A stretch of DNA of 64,000 nt from Paenibacillus chitinolyticus NBRC 15660 (GCF_000739915.1 NZ_BBJT01000011.1:62001-126000), one strand, 5' to 3'; shown: positions 35,331 through 44,396, counted from the stretch's first letter. Numbers and translations are program-made. Notes: generated by a model from the sequence alone, not told the origin.

Positions 35331-35582
35331 GGATGAATGATCTGGGCGGAAGGCCATTCGGCGGGTCTCGCTTATCCCCGGCCGAACCCATGCGGGCGGC
35401 AGCCGATAGAGACAGCCCACGGCGCTTTCCGTGTCCGCGATGGAGTCCGCCGCCTTCCGCGCCTTCCTCCGGCCGCTAGCGGGGCCGTATGCCCGGAGGA
35501 TGGTTGCCGTAACGCACAGCACGTCGGGCGTCTACCGTCAGACTGGCAGCCCCTCTGAGGAGGCTGCACGCGGTGTCCCGGT
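35331..35582 (-). other. GC-rich structured 3' region of the PBP transcript
   Basis: No convincing gene. Several strong hairpins: GCAGCC/GGCTGC with inner CCTC/GAGG (35546-35567), CCTCCGG/CCGGAGG (about 35464-35500), and a GTCTC/GAGAC pairing near 35365-35412. Ends in the terminator at 35254. It may be just a long 3' end or a small RNA. Confidence 0.35.
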
Positions 35583-37628
35583 CTAGTGCTTCGCTGCGCC
35601 GTCCGTCTTGCCGTTAGCCGGTCCGCGCGGTGTGCCGTTCAGACCGATATATTCGTCGTACGCGTCGAACATTTCCCTTGCGATCGGAGCGGCGCCGTAG
35701 GAGCCGTAGCCCCCTTCCGGGACGACGACCGCAACGGCAAGCTTTGGCTTATCGGCCGGAGCGAACGCGATAAATACGGCGTTGTCCACTTCCTTGGAGC
35801 CGATCTGCTGCGTGGACGTACCCGTTTTGGCGGCTACCGTGTAGTTGACGCCGTCGAAGCCCTGCTTGCTGACTTCCTTCATGCCTTTGAAAATCGTGTC
35901 CCAATACTGGGGTTTGAACGAAGTTTCCTCGCTGAGCACCACGGGATCGAACTTCTTGATGGTTTCGCCTTCGTACGTCGTGATGCGGTCCACGAACAGC
36001 GGCTTCATCCGTTTGCCCCGGCTGGCGAGCATGGCGGTATGCTGGGCGAGCTGCAGCGTGGTCGACTTCTCGTTCTGCCCCCAGGAAGCGTAAACGAGCG
36101 CGGACTGCTTGCTGTCGAGCTTCGCGTTGGCGAGCGACTCGTTGGATCCCGCATACTCGTTCGGAAGGCCGCTTTCCGTAGACACGACGAGACCGAACCG
36201 CTTCAAGTAATCGTCCCACACCTTGAGCCCGTCTTCCCGGTCGAAATACAGCCGTTCCCCGATCATTGCGGACATAAACGTGTTGGAGGAGTGCTTGATC
36301 GCATCGGCGGCATTGATCGGGCCGAACGATTTGCGGCCGGAGTTCCAGATCGTGCTTTGCGATCCCTTTTTACCGAACGAATAAGAGCCTCTGTCGTTAT
36401 AATAATCGTTCACGCTGAAAAAGCCTTCCTTAAGACCGGCAAGCACGGTCAGCGGTTTAATCGTCGAACCCATGTACACGATGGAATTGGCGTGCTTTTT
36501 CAGCTCGTTCTCCGGATAATCCGGATAGGCCGTCGTAATCGTCCCGTTGTTGACGAACGGCTGGATTTTTTTGTACTCCGTCGCCTTAATCCCGCCGGTC
36601 CATAAGTTAGGATCGTAATCCGGCATGCTCGCCATGGCGACGACACGCCCCGTATCGACTTCCATGGCGACGGCGTAACCCGAACGGGCATTGGGTGAAT
36701 AGCCGTAGGAGCTCGATTTCGGCTGGCGCAGGTACGCCAGATGATCCATAATTTTCTGTTCCGTGCGGTTCTGGATGTCCTTGTGAATCGTCAAGTACAG
36801 GTTGTTGCCTTTTTCCGGCTTCGTGATGGACACGGGCCCGATAATTTTCTGCGAGGAGTTCACGGGATATTTCTTATAGCCGTTCTTGCCGCGCAGCTCT
36901 TCCTGATACATCAGCTCAAGCCCGTCATAGCCGACGTCTTCCGTATCGAGATATTCGGCCGTGTTTTCTTTGTTTTTATAAAAGCTGAGCCCGTATTTGG
37001 ATTCCCTCGCGGTCGAAAATTGCCGCATGTATCCGGTCAGTTGAACCGCGATTTTATCCTGGTCGTAGGTCCGGATGCTCTCTTCCATCACTTCGATCCA
37101 TTTGAATTCATCCCGGTGCTCCATCAGATAGGAGACCTCTTCCTTCGTCAGATCGGCTTTGATCCTTCTCGGAATCGAGTAATAGCTCGGCGCCTTCGTC
37201 TGCTGCTGGTTGATATCGTAGCCTACGTCCATCAGCTCCACGATTTCCTCGGGCGTCAAAGGTTTGGTGTTCTTGGACCCGTACTGCTGGAAAACGTCCG
37301 CAAGTTTGCGGGCGAGACCGATTACCTCTTCCTTATTGTTCTGCCCCGATTCAATCCGGAAAAAGACGGACTGGACCGGAATCGTATAGGCAATGGGGTA
37401 GCTGTTGGAATCATAAATATTGCCCCGGATCGGCGGGATGGGAGTTTCCCGGTTGGTGGCCGAGTTCTCCTCTTCCGCGAGCCTGTCTCCTTCGACAAAC
37501 TGGAGGATGGCCAGACGGACGATCAGAACGGAAAACAAAATAAACGTCGTGAAAAAGAACAAATTAATGCGAACAGAGAAACGCGTGCGTTTAGAGGAAT
37601 CCGGTTTTTCTAAATCTTCGTTGTGCAT
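35583..37628 (-). CDS. Class B penicillin-binding protein (PBP2-type transpeptidase)
   Basis: A 681-residue bitopic membrane protein. One N-terminal helix at about 21-43, dimerisation/pedestal domain at about 60-300, then transpeptidase with SxxK S388-T-I-K391, SxN S447-S-N449 and KTGT 601-604. Class B PBPs crosslink peptidoglycan with a SEDS partner; this type fits cell elongation (PbpA/PBP2) rather than division, as no PASTA domain follows. ATG at 37628 behind AAGGAAGGAAG; the 33 codons upstream lack support. Confidence 0.93.
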   Translation of the reverse strand: MHNEDLEKPDSSKRTRFSVRINLFFFTTFILFSVLIVRLAILQFVEGDRLAEEENSATNRETPIPPIRGNIYDSNSYPIAYTIPVQSVFFRIESGQNNKEEVIGLARKLADVFQQYGSKNTKPLTPEEIVELMDVGYDINQQQTKAPSYYSIPRRIKADLTKEEVSYLMEHRDEFKWIEVMEESIRTYDQDKIAVQLTGYMRQFSTARESKYGLSFYKNKENTAEYLDTEDVGYDGLELMYQEELRGKNGYKKYPVNSSQKIIGPVSITKPEKGNNLYLTIHKDIQNRTEQKIMDHLAYLRQPKSSSYGYSPNARSGYAVAMEVDTGRVVAMASMPDYDPNLWTGGIKATEYKKIQPFVNNGTITTAYPDYPENELKKHANSIVYMGSTIKPLTVLAGLKEGFFSVNDYYNDRGSYSFGKKGSQSTIWNSGRKSFGPINAADAIKHSSNTFMSAMIGERLYFDREDGLKVWDDYLKRFGLVVSTESGLPNEYAGSNESLANAKLDSKQSALVYASWGQNEKSTTLQLAQHTAMLASRGKRMKPLFVDRITTYEGETIKKFDPVVLSEETSFKPQYWDTIFKGMKEVSKQGFDGVNYTVAAKTGTSTQQIGSKEVDNAVFIAFAPADKPKLAVAVVVPEGGYGSYGAAPIAREMFDAYDEYIGLNGTPRGPANGKTDGAAKH

Positions 37629-37743
37629 CTTGCTTCCTTCCTTGTATCCTTTTCTATACCTTGCTCTATCTACCAGTTTACCATAGACATGCACCGCTAG
37701 AAAAATGTAAGAGAATGGGAGAATCAATCCCTTTACATTCTCG

Positions 37744-37776
37744 CAAAAGAAAACCGCCCCCCGTAAGGGAGCGGTC
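37744..37776 (-). terminator. Terminator of the transglutaminase gene
   Basis: Minus strand: ACCGCTCCC-TTAC-GGGGGGCGGT followed by TTTCTTTTG. Confidence 0.7.
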
Positions 37777-37778
37777 CT

Positions 37779-38924
37779 TTAAGCTTCACGGATATGCGTC
37801 TGATTGAAGTTGGACGGGTTAAACCAGTTGCCTCCGCTGGAAAACCAGGTGGAATCGAGCGGAATCCATTGCTTGGAATCCGCCAGGTAGACTTCGTTCC
37901 AGGCATGCGGACCGTATCCGCCGCGGCCGTCGTACCCCAGGCCCGTCACCACTTTTACGTCGAGACCGACGGAACGGGCCATAACGGCGTAGAGACGGGA
38001 ATAGTCGATGCATACTCCTTTGCGCGTCGCAAACGTATCCTCCGGCGTCTGTTCCTTCCAGATACGCTGCTGCTCGTAGAGCTCGACTTTATTCCAGTCG
38101 TATTCGACTCGGCTGCCGACCCATTTATAGAGCAGCTCCGCTTTCTCCTCGTCCGTCTTGCCGGCCTTCGTGACTTCTTGGGCGGCCGCGGAAATATTGT
38201 TCGGGATGTTCGCGTCCAGAACCTCGTATTTGCGCTGCAGAATCTGGCTGAATTCCTGCTCCACGGCCCTGGTGAAGACCGGCACCTGTTTTTGCAGAAA
38301 ATCGCCCGTAAACGGCTGGATGACTTCCTGCGCGCCTTTCTGGTACAGGGACGAAGCCTGGATATACCCTGCGGGCTTCGCCTGCGGGAACAGCGTCACA
38401 AAAACAAACAGCACGGCTACGACGAGCAGGGCCCGCCAAACGCCCGTTACGGACCCGATAAGTCCGCCTGTCGCCGCGCTGATGACGGAAGGGCTGGCCT
38501 CCCGGTCCCAGCGGCTTTGCGCCCATCTGAGCAAAACGGGATCGACGAACCAGTAAAGAGCCTGGCGGATGATCAGATAAGCCAGCAGGAACAGGACGCC
38601 GAAGCGGAACAGTTCAAAGTCGCGGATAGCCGTAACCGCCGTGTAATACGTCTGTTTCCAGACGGGCATTTCCTGGGCCGGTATTTGAATGGCCAGGCTG
38701 CTCAGCCAGTTGCGGACAGGGGCCGAAACCAGGGTCGCCGTCTGCCAGGCCAGATAGATGGCCACTATCGTGATCAGAATTCCGAAGACCATATGCAGCA
38801 AATGCTTGGCAGAACCGGAGGCTCCGCGTATGATGCCTTGAATGGCTGAAACGATCACGATGAGGATAAGTGCAACCGAGATGAAATTGATCGTCGTGTC
38901 CCCGGAAAACAACGAGGTAAACAT
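37779..38924 (-). CDS. CvpA-like membrane domain fused to a transglutaminase-like domain
   Basis: A 381-residue protein. Residues about 10-180 form four or more membrane helices with a CvpA-like look (ATGGLIGSVTGVWRALLVV). Residues about 255-365 are a transglutaminase-like domain with a complete triad: C305 (GVCIDYSR), H340 (GPHAWNEVYL), D357 (LDSTW). By topology the enzyme part may lie outside the membrane. It could act on wall peptides or surface proteins; no direct evidence. ATG at 38924 behind AAGGAGG. Operon with the two small membrane proteins upstream. Confidence 0.85.
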   Translation of the reverse strand: MFTSLFSGDTTINFISVALILIVIVSAIQGIIRGASGSAKHLLHMVFGILITIVAIYLAWQTATLVSAPVRNWLSSLAIQIPAQEMPVWKQTYYTAVTAIRDFELFRFGVLFLLAYLIIRQALYWFVDPVLLRWAQSRWDREASPSVISAATGGLIGSVTGVWRALLVVAVLFVFVTLFPQAKPAGYIQASSLYQKGAQEVIQPFTGDFLQKQVPVFTRAVEQEFSQILQRKYEVLDANIPNNISAAAQEVTKAGKTDEEKAELLYKWVGSRVEYDWNKVELYEQQRIWKEQTPEDTFATRKGVCIDYSRLYAVMARSVGLDVKVVTGLGYDGRGGYGPHAWNEVYLADSKQWIPLDSTWFSSGGNWFNPSNFNQTHIREA

Positions 38925-38968
38925 AGGCAGGCGGGCCTCCTTTTGCACAGATATAACTTCGCTTTGTA

Positions 38969-39391
38969 TTATTGGCCGGCGTTCTTCTTCGCCTGCTCGA
39001 CGAATGCGCGGACCGCTTCTTCTGCATTAACCTTAAAAGTCTGGTTCATAAACGTGACGGACACTTCGGACGATCCGGGTGTCCCTACAATTTTAACATT
39101 TTTGGTCGCGGCTGTATAAGTACCGTCCGGGTTGGCTGTGTAGGTGGCATCCTTCGCTTCGTTCTGCACGGCTTTAACCGCTTGGCTGCTGAGTTCGGTT
39201 AACGCGGCGTTTCCGATACTTTGCAGCGTTTCCTTATAGTTGGCTCCGTAAACCACCAGCGCCCCCACAATGGCGATAACCAGCAGCCACTTGACCACGG
39301 TTTTGACGAGACTGACGACGACGAGCAGAACGATGACAGCCACGAGAATCAGCAGCCAGCGCTCCTGAAAAAACGCTATCCAGGCATCCAT
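38969..39391 (-). CDS. Hypothetical membrane-anchored protein
   Basis: A 140-residue protein. Two closely spaced hydrophobic segments at about 10-50, then a soluble region of about 90 residues rich in Ala, Thr and Val (EAKDATYTANPDGTYTAAT). I do not recognise the family. It lies 44 nt before the transglutaminase gene and may be its partner. Clear ribosome-site-like GGGGGATATACAAGGAA before the ATG. Confidence 0.7.
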   Translation of the reverse strand: MDAWIAFFQERWLLILVAVIVLLVVVSLVKTVVKWLLVIAIVGALVVYGANYKETLQSIGNAALTELSSQAVKAVQNEAKDATYTANPDGTYTAATKNVKIVGTPGSSEVSVTFMNQTFKVNAEEAVRAFVEQAKKNAGQ

Positions 39392-39448
39392 TTCCTTGTA
39401 TATCCCCCTTTGTAAAATAAATTGCCGGCTCCGCCCGGCGGAAAGGCT

Positions 39449-39604
39449 TTATTCCTCTTCCCGTTTCCTGCGGAGCTCCTTCAATTCCTGCCGAATCTGT
39501 TCATCGCGGTCGGTTTCCTGCCGTACGCTGCGCCTCGTTTTCAAAAACCGGATAACGGCCAAAGCGCCGAGCGCAGCCAGTAGAGCGACAATGAAACGGT
39601 CCAT
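39449..39604 (-). CDS. Hypothetical small membrane protein
   Basis: A 51-residue protein: N-terminal helix MDRFIVALLAALGALAVIRF, then a strongly charged tail with Arg/Glu repeats. The ATG at 39604 follows AAGGTGG; codons upstream carry no ribosome site. First gene of the three-gene minus-strand group ending in the transglutaminase. Function unknown. Confidence 0.65.
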   Translation of the reverse strand: MDRFIVALLAALGALAVIRFLKTRRSVRQETDRDEQIRQELKELRRKREEE

Positions 39605-39745
39605 ACGGCCACCTTCTTCCTTTCCTATTACGTGCCTGAACGCTAACGGTAGCATAAGTACGGGACAAGGGGCGTACATCTAGAAAAGACGAACGGAACC
39701 GAGAAGTTGTTTCGCCAGCAAAAATAACGAGGCGGTGTGCTACGT

Positions 39746-41026
39746 ATGAAAACGGCAATATGGCTCTATTTCTTCATGTTTGTCGCATTCTTCGACTTAC
39801 ATGCCCAATACCCCATTCTGACACCTTTCGCCCTGTCCCTGGGCGCGGCGCCTTCTTTTATCGGTCTGATCATGGGCATGTATTCCCTCACCCATCTCCC
39901 CGGCAATCTTCTTGCCGGATACGGAGTCGATAAATACGGAAGCAAGCTCTTCATCGTGTTCAGCCTGATTGTAGCAGGTATCGTACTTATCTTTCAATCG
40001 CAGGTTAAAGACCCCTGGCAGCTTCTGATGATCCGTTCCATCAGCGGTTTCGTTCTCGCCTTCCTGTCTCCCGCCTGCTTGTCGATGCTGGCCAAAATCG
40101 CCAAAGACAGCGTGCACCAGAGCAAGCTCATGGCCGGTAACGGGCTGATCCACACGCTCGCTTCCGTCGTCTCGCCCGCCGCCGGCGCCTATCTGGTCGC
40201 CCAATTCGGCTTCACGGCCTCCTTCACCCTTCTCGGCTGGCTGCTTATCGTGACGGGGCTGCTCTCCATTCCGTGGCTGAAAGAAACGCGCCCGGAAGCC
40301 GCGGCTCCCCCGCTTCACACGGGGGCCGGTTCCGCGGGGAAGAGCGTATCCGTCGCCATGTCCCGCAAGCCGGGAGGCGGCGGCACGAAATCCGCCGCTC
40401 CGTCACCCGATTCGCAGGGCACCGGACGGAAGGCCGCACAGCTTCATGCGCCGGTAGCGGACAACTACGGAGGTCTTGCCGGAGGCGCGGACAAAATTCC
40501 GTGGATGTTTTACTTCGTTCCGCTGGCGATTTCCTGTTCGCAGGGAATTTTGTTCTTCGAGCTTCCCTTGATGAAAACAGCCCAGACTTCGCTGCTTACT
40601 TCCGGCCTTTTCTTCTCTCTGATCAGTCTCGGCGCTCTCGTTACGCTCAGCATGCTGTTCCTGAACCGGATACCGCCCGCCCGCCGGACCGTTTCCGGCG
40701 CCCTTGCCCTCGCGGTGCTTTTCTTCGGCCTCGCGGTGGACTGGCCGCTTCCTTTGACGGTCACCCTGTTTATGATCGGGATGGCCAAAGGCCTTATTTT
40801 TCCGTCGCTCGCAACCCTGCTCGCCGGAATAACGAGCAGCAACCGTTACGGCAGAGTGTTCTCGCTCCTCTCCATCGCGTACTCCATCGGCGCTTTTATC
40901 GGTCCGATGGTGGCGGGCAAGCTCCGCGACTCCATCTCGCCCTACTTCATTGCCTTCGTCATCCTCATGGCCGCACTGACTCTGCTTCCGTTCCGGATTC
41001 TGCGGCACAAACCCGCGGCTGCCTGA
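39746..41026 (+). CDS. Major facilitator superfamily transporter
   Basis: A 426-residue protein with about 12 helices. N-terminal half AQYPILTPFALSLGAAPSFIG, loop motif GYGVDKYGSK (G-x3-D-x2-G-x-K/R). The central loop (about 185-250) is unusually long and Ala/Gly/Pro-rich. The C-terminal half ends with PFRILRHKPAAA. Substrate unknown; drug or sugar efflux cannot be told. ATG at 39746 behind GAGGCGGTG. Confidence 0.88.
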   Translation: MKTAIWLYFFMFVAFFDLHAQYPILTPFALSLGAAPSFIGLIMGMYSLTHLPGNLLAGYGVDKYGSKLFIVFSLIVAGIVLIFQSQVKDPWQLLMIRSISGFVLAFLSPACLSMLAKIAKDSVHQSKLMAGNGLIHTLASVVSPAAGAYLVAQFGFTASFTLLGWLLIVTGLLSIPWLKETRPEAAAPPLHTGAGSAGKSVSVAMSRKPGGGGTKSAAPSPDSQGTGRKAAQLHAPVADNYGGLAGGADKIPWMFYFVPLAISCSQGILFFELPLMKTAQTSLLTSGLFFSLISLGALVTLSMLFLNRIPPARRTVSGALALAVLFFGLAVDWPLPLTVTLFMIGMAKGLIFPSLATLLAGITSSNRYGRVFSLLSIAYSIGAFIGPMVAGKLRDSISPYFIAFVILMAALTLLPFRILRHKPAAA

Positions 41027-41074
41027 TTCAGTTTGCGCACCTTCATCTAATATTTAGCGCCCGCAAAAGGCGTG

Positions 41075-41107
41075 AAAGACGGCTTGAGCGTTCAAGCCGT
41101 CTTTTTG
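41075..41107 (+). terminator. Terminator of the MFS gene
   Basis: AAGACGGCTTGA-GCG-TTCAAGCCGTCTT followed by TTT. Confidence 0.9.
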
Positions 41108-41159
41108 CCGTTTCGACATTTCCCAGGAAATGCACCTCGTTCTTTGCCGATTGCTCTAT

Positions 41160-41188
41160 TTGTGAGCCGGAATTTTGTCCATTATAAT
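41160..41188 (+). promoter_or_regulatory. Promoter of the small Toprim gene
   Basis: TTGTGA (41160-41165), 17 nt, TATAAT (41183-41188), 67 nt upstream of the start. Confidence 0.65.
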
Positions 41189-41255
41189 AAATATCGACAC
41201 TTATCTGCACCTTGAACAGACCAACGGAACAAGCTTGAACGGAGGAACCGGGAAT

Positions 41256-41603
41256 ATGTCTATCGCCATTATTGTAGAGGGAAAAAACGACCGCAGCAGG
41301 CTTAGGCGTCTGCTCAGCAGTGAAGTGAATATATACTGTACATACGGAACTCCCGGCACCGAAGCTTTGGAACAGCTGAAGAAAAAAGTCGGGACGAGTG
41401 AAGTCTATGTGTTTACCGATAATGATTCCTCCGGCAAAAAAATCCGGGGCCGCCTCCGGGACCTGTTCCCGGACGGCGAGCAAATCTATACGAGACGCGG
41501 GTACGCTGGCGTGGAAGGCACACCGGAAGAGTACTTAATCCAGCAACTGGAAAAGGCAGGGCTCGAAGAATACATTGTGTATCCCCCGGCTCCTGCCTTA
41601 TAA
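41256..41603 (+). CDS. Small stand-alone Toprim domain protein
   Basis: A 115-residue protein that is essentially one Toprim domain: AIIVEGKNDRSRLRRLL (catalytic Glu) and VYVFTDNDSSGKKIRGRL (DxD). Toprim folds act in primases, topoisomerases and nucleases; small ones like RNase M5 process 5S rRNA, but this is shorter and lacks its C-terminal part. I would call it Toprim protein of unknown role. ATG at 41256 behind GGAGGAACC. Confidence 0.85.
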   Translation: MSIAIIVEGKNDRSRLRRLLSSEVNIYCTYGTPGTEALEQLKKKVGTSEVYVFTDNDSSGKKIRGRLRDLFPDGEQIYTRRGYAGVEGTPEEYLIQQLEKAGLEEYIVYPPAPAL

Positions 41604-41612
41604 GTTCCGCTC

Positions 41613-42245
41613 CTATTCCTTGCTTAACGACTTGATGTCTTTCACGATGGTTTTGTAATCGAGATCGGGTCTGCCCGGATTGTAGTACGTACGGATCTGG
41701 CCTTTTTTGTCCACCAGCAGGATGACGTTGGTATGGGTGAAATTCCCCGTGTTGTCCTTCGTGACACCCACAAGATACTTCTTGGCCAGCTGTGCCATTG
41801 CCTGTTCGTCCGTACCCGTCAGAAATTTCCATCCCGTGAAATCGGCGCGGTTGCGGATCGCATACTCCTTAAGGGCGGCAGGCGTATCTCTGGCCGGATC
41901 GAACGAGATCGATACGATGTCCGCTTTGTCCGCAAATACCTTCTGGGCCTTCATCTCATCTTGGACTTTGGATAAAAAATTGGTCGTTATCGGACATACG
42001 TCCGGACAGCTTGCGAAAAAGAAATACACCAGTTTAACCTTGTTGTCGAAATCGGAAGAAGAAACCTTCTTGCCTTCCGTATCCGTCAGTTCAAAAGGCG
42101 CTGCGGTGCCGACCGGCTTATCCTTCAAATAAGCGCTGGCCTGCTCCTGACCGTATAATTTGTAGGCAAACGATGCGATGATCGCAAGCAGAACGACGGT
42201 AATACCTACCTTAAACCAGTTTTTTGCCCAAAATCCACCCGCCAT
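41613..42245 (-). CDS. SCO family copper chaperone for cytochrome oxidase
   Basis: A 210-residue protein. One N-terminal membrane anchor (about 12-30), then a thioredoxin-like SCO domain outside the membrane with copper ligands C80-x3-C84 (FASCPDVCP) and H171 (FTHTNVIL). SCO proteins load Cu(A) into subunit II of cytochrome c oxidase. ATG at 42245 behind GAGGGGAG. Downstream of ctaB, the haem O synthase, which supports the oxidase role. Confidence 0.94.
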   Translation of the reverse strand: MAGGFWAKNWFKVGITVVLLAIIASFAYKLYGQEQASAYLKDKPVGTAAPFELTDTEGKKVSSSDFDNKVKLVYFFFASCPDVCPITTNFLSKVQDEMKAQKVFADKADIVSISFDPARDTPAALKEYAIRNRADFTGWKFLTGTDEQAMAQLAKKYLVGVTKDNTGNFTHTNVILLVDKKGQIRTYYNPGRPDLDYKTIVKDIKSLSKE

Positions 42246-42263
42246 AAATACAATTCTCCCCTC

Positions 42264-42296
42264 TAAATAAACATCCCATGTTGCCATGGGATGTCT
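42264..42296 (-). terminator. Hairpin between ctaB and sco
   Basis: CATCCCATG pairs with CATGGGATG across four bases; on the minus strand a TTTATTT follows. It may end part of the ctaB transcripts before sco. Confidence 0.5.
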
Positions 42297-42329
42297 TGTT
42301 CATCTGGATTCAAGTTTGGGTAATCTACC

Positions 42330-43319
42330 TTATAAATTCATAATGGTCGAATCGACCACCATGATCAAAAACAGCAGCGTCAGGTAGTTCACGGAATAGA
42401 TGAACATGCCTTTGGCCCATTTGTCGTCGTCCTTCGTCTTAAATCCTTTGTAACCCATAAAGGCCCAGATCAGCCCCATGATCGTTGCCGCGAAAAAATA
42501 CAGCGGTCCAACGTGAGCGTCTCCGCTGTAGAAGAAGAGAAGCTGGGAAACCGGCACCAGCAGGACGATGTAACGCATCATGCTTACTTTGGTGACGTAG
42601 TTGCCCTTCACGACTGGCAGCAGCGGATAACCGGCTGCACGGTATTCTTCCTTCCTGCGGATTCCAAGCGCCCAGAAGTGCGGCGGCTGCCACAGGAACA
42701 TGATGAGGAACAGGATCAGCCCGGTCATATCGAGCTTGCCTGATACGGCGCAGTAACCGATCACCGGCGGAACCGCTCCGGAGAAGCTTCCCGCGAACGT
42801 GCTCCATACAGAAGTGCGTTTGAAGATGGCCGTGTAAACCCACACATACAGGAAAAGACCGGTCAAACCGAGAAGAGAACTTAGCGGGTTCACCGCGACA
42901 AACAACAGGGCGATACCTGCGATGCCGAGAATAATCCCGTAGCCGAGCACCACGGACGGCTTGATTTTGCCGCTTACGGTAGCCCGCTTCTTCGTCCGTT
43001 CCATTTTGGCGTCCATATCGCGGTCCAGGTAGTTGTTAAGCACCGTTCCCGAAGCCATGACAAGCGCCGTGCCGACCAGGGTGAAAATCATCAGGAAAAA
43101 CCAGTCTATCGTAAAGTTTCCCGCCGATGCGATCCAAAATCCGCCGAAAGCGGTAATCAGATTCGAAAATATAATCCCCGGCTTGGTAAGGGCGAAATAA
43201 TCTTTCCAGGTAGCCGGCTCCGAAGGAACATCAGTCTGCACCGCCGATTCGACTTCCGCTTGATGATCCGCGTGAAGCGCCGTATCGGGAGCAGCCTTGT
43301 ATCCTAATTGTTTATCCAA
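42330..43319 (-). CDS. ctaB: Protoheme IX farnesyltransferase (haem O synthase)
   Basis: A 329-residue UbiA-family prenyltransferase with about nine helices. The prenyl-diphosphate motif N-N-Y-L-D-R-D-M-D with following KMERTKKR is complete. It adds a farnesyl group to haem b, giving haem O, the substrate of CtaA. A TTG at 43319 is chosen since GGAGGTTGAGATCC lies directly upstream; a GTG at 43382 would add 21 residues without a ribosome site. Divergent from the response regulator gene. Confidence 0.94.
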   Translation of the reverse strand: MDKQLGYKAAPDTALHADHQAEVESAVQTDVPSEPATWKDYFALTKPGIIFSNLITAFGGFWIASAGNFTIDWFFLMIFTLVGTALVMASGTVLNNYLDRDMDAKMERTKKRATVSGKIKPSVVLGYGIILGIAGIALLFVAVNPLSSLLGLTGLFLYVWVYTAIFKRTSVWSTFAGSFSGAVPPVIGYCAVSGKLDMTGLILFLIMFLWQPPHFWALGIRRKEEYRAAGYPLLPVVKGNYVTKVSMMRYIVLLVPVSQLLFFYSGDAHVGPLYFFAATIMGLIWAFMGYKGFKTKDDDKWAKGMFIYSVNYLTLLFLIMVVDSTIMNL

Positions 43320-43509
43320 GGATCTCAACCTCCATAGAAATTCATCAAAACCATAACGAGTCATCTTGTCTTTCGTACTCACTCATCATATCAAGCAGGG
43401 CACCGTTTGACAATGAAATGGCATGAGTTGTCATCATATTGTCGAATTCGGACAGACGGTCCCGCCACGTTCCCGACGAATTCTTTCCTAGACGTCACAA
43501 AACGGATTT

Positions 43510-43538
43510 AGTATAGTTAAATTAATGGTTTTAGGAAA
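43510..43538 (-). promoter_or_regulatory. Probable ctaB promoter
   Basis: Minus strand: TTTCCT (43533-43538), 17 nt, TATACT (43510-43515). The -35 is poor and overlaps one copy of the TTTTCCTAA repeat found before the regulator gene. Confidence 0.4.
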
Positions 43539-43593
43539 ATTAAAGAAAGCAGTTAGAAAAGATTTAGATTCCTAAACATTTTCCTAACATTTT
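43529..43593. repeat. TTTTCCTAA-type repeats between ctaB and the regulator gene
   Basis: TCCTAAACATTT (43570-43581) and TCCTAACATTTT (43582-43593) are tandem direct repeats with a 12-bp period. A third copy, ATTTTCCTAAAA, lies inverted at 43529-43540. OmpR-family regulators bind direct repeats of about 10-12 bp, so these are candidate operators. Confidence 0.55.
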
Positions 43594-43625
43594 TCATCAA
43601 CCTCATGCAAGGAGGGTCCCCCTTA

Positions 43626-44321
43626 ATGTCGAGCATTCTGATCATTGAGGACGATAACAGCATTGGGGATATGATGTCGATTTACCTGATGGAAGACGGC
43701 TACACGGTAAAACGCGCTTCGGACGGTCAATCGGGGCTCCGCCTTTTCAAAGAATTCGAGCCCGACCTGATCGTCCTGGATATCATGCTCCCCGATTCCG
43801 ACGGGATGAAGCTGTGCGCGGATATCCGCAGTCTGTCTTCCTTGCCTATCCTCATGGTTTCTGCGAAGAACGATGTGTCCGACCGCGTAAAAGCCCTGCT
43901 GATCGGCGCTGACGATTATTTATGTAAGCCTTTCAGCATGCGAGAACTTTCCGCCAGGATTCAGGCTCTTCTCAGACGGTCTCAAATCGTAAAGGCCAAA
44001 TCCGCCCCCGTAACACGGGAGGCTCCGCCGTCCATTCATGTGGATACCGATAAGCGCTGTTTATATGTCAACCACACACCTGTGGAAACAACTTTCTCCG
44101 AGTTTGAACTTATTAAACTGCTTTGGCTGCATGAAGGAAAAGTGTTCAGCCGCGAGGAGCTGCTTAACCGGATCAGGGGCATCGATTCTTTTGTAACGGA
44201 ACGGGCCATTGACGTACATATCGCGAATTTGCGCAAGAAGATCGAAGTCGATCCCAAAGATCCCAAATATATCAAAACCGTGTGGGGAGTCGGATATAAA
44301 TTCGTCCTCGCCGCGGAATAA
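43626..44321 (+). CDS. OmpR/PhoB family response regulator (orphan)
   Basis: A 231-residue protein. Receiver domain with E8/D9, phospho-acceptor D52 (VLDIMLP), S79 and K101; then a winged-helix domain of OmpR type at about 135-228 ending TVWGVGYKFVL. No histidine kinase gene adjoins, so its signal is unknown. ATG at 43626 follows AAGGAGGGTCCCCCTTA. Own terminator. Upstream are TTTTCCTAA repeats that may be its own operator, shared with ctaB. Confidence 0.93.
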   Translation: MSSILIIEDDNSIGDMMSIYLMEDGYTVKRASDGQSGLRLFKEFEPDLIVLDIMLPDSDGMKLCADIRSLSSLPILMVSAKNDVSDRVKALLIGADDYLCKPFSMRELSARIQALLRRSQIVKAKSAPVTREAPPSIHVDTDKRCLYVNHTPVETTFSEFELIKLLWLHEGKVFSREELLNRIRGIDSFVTERAIDVHIANLRKKIEVDPKDPKYIKTVWGVGYKFVLAAE

Positions 44322-44332
44322 CCCTAATGAAT

Positions 44333-44372
44333 ACCTTGTCGACGGCTTTAGTGCCGGCGCAAGGTTTTTTTT
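44333..44372 (+). terminator. Terminator of the response regulator gene
   Basis: ACCTTGTCGACGGC pairs with GCCGGCGCAAGGT, followed by TTTTTTT. Confidence 0.85.
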
Positions 44373-44396
44373 GTGTCACGAGACAAGCGCCTAGAC

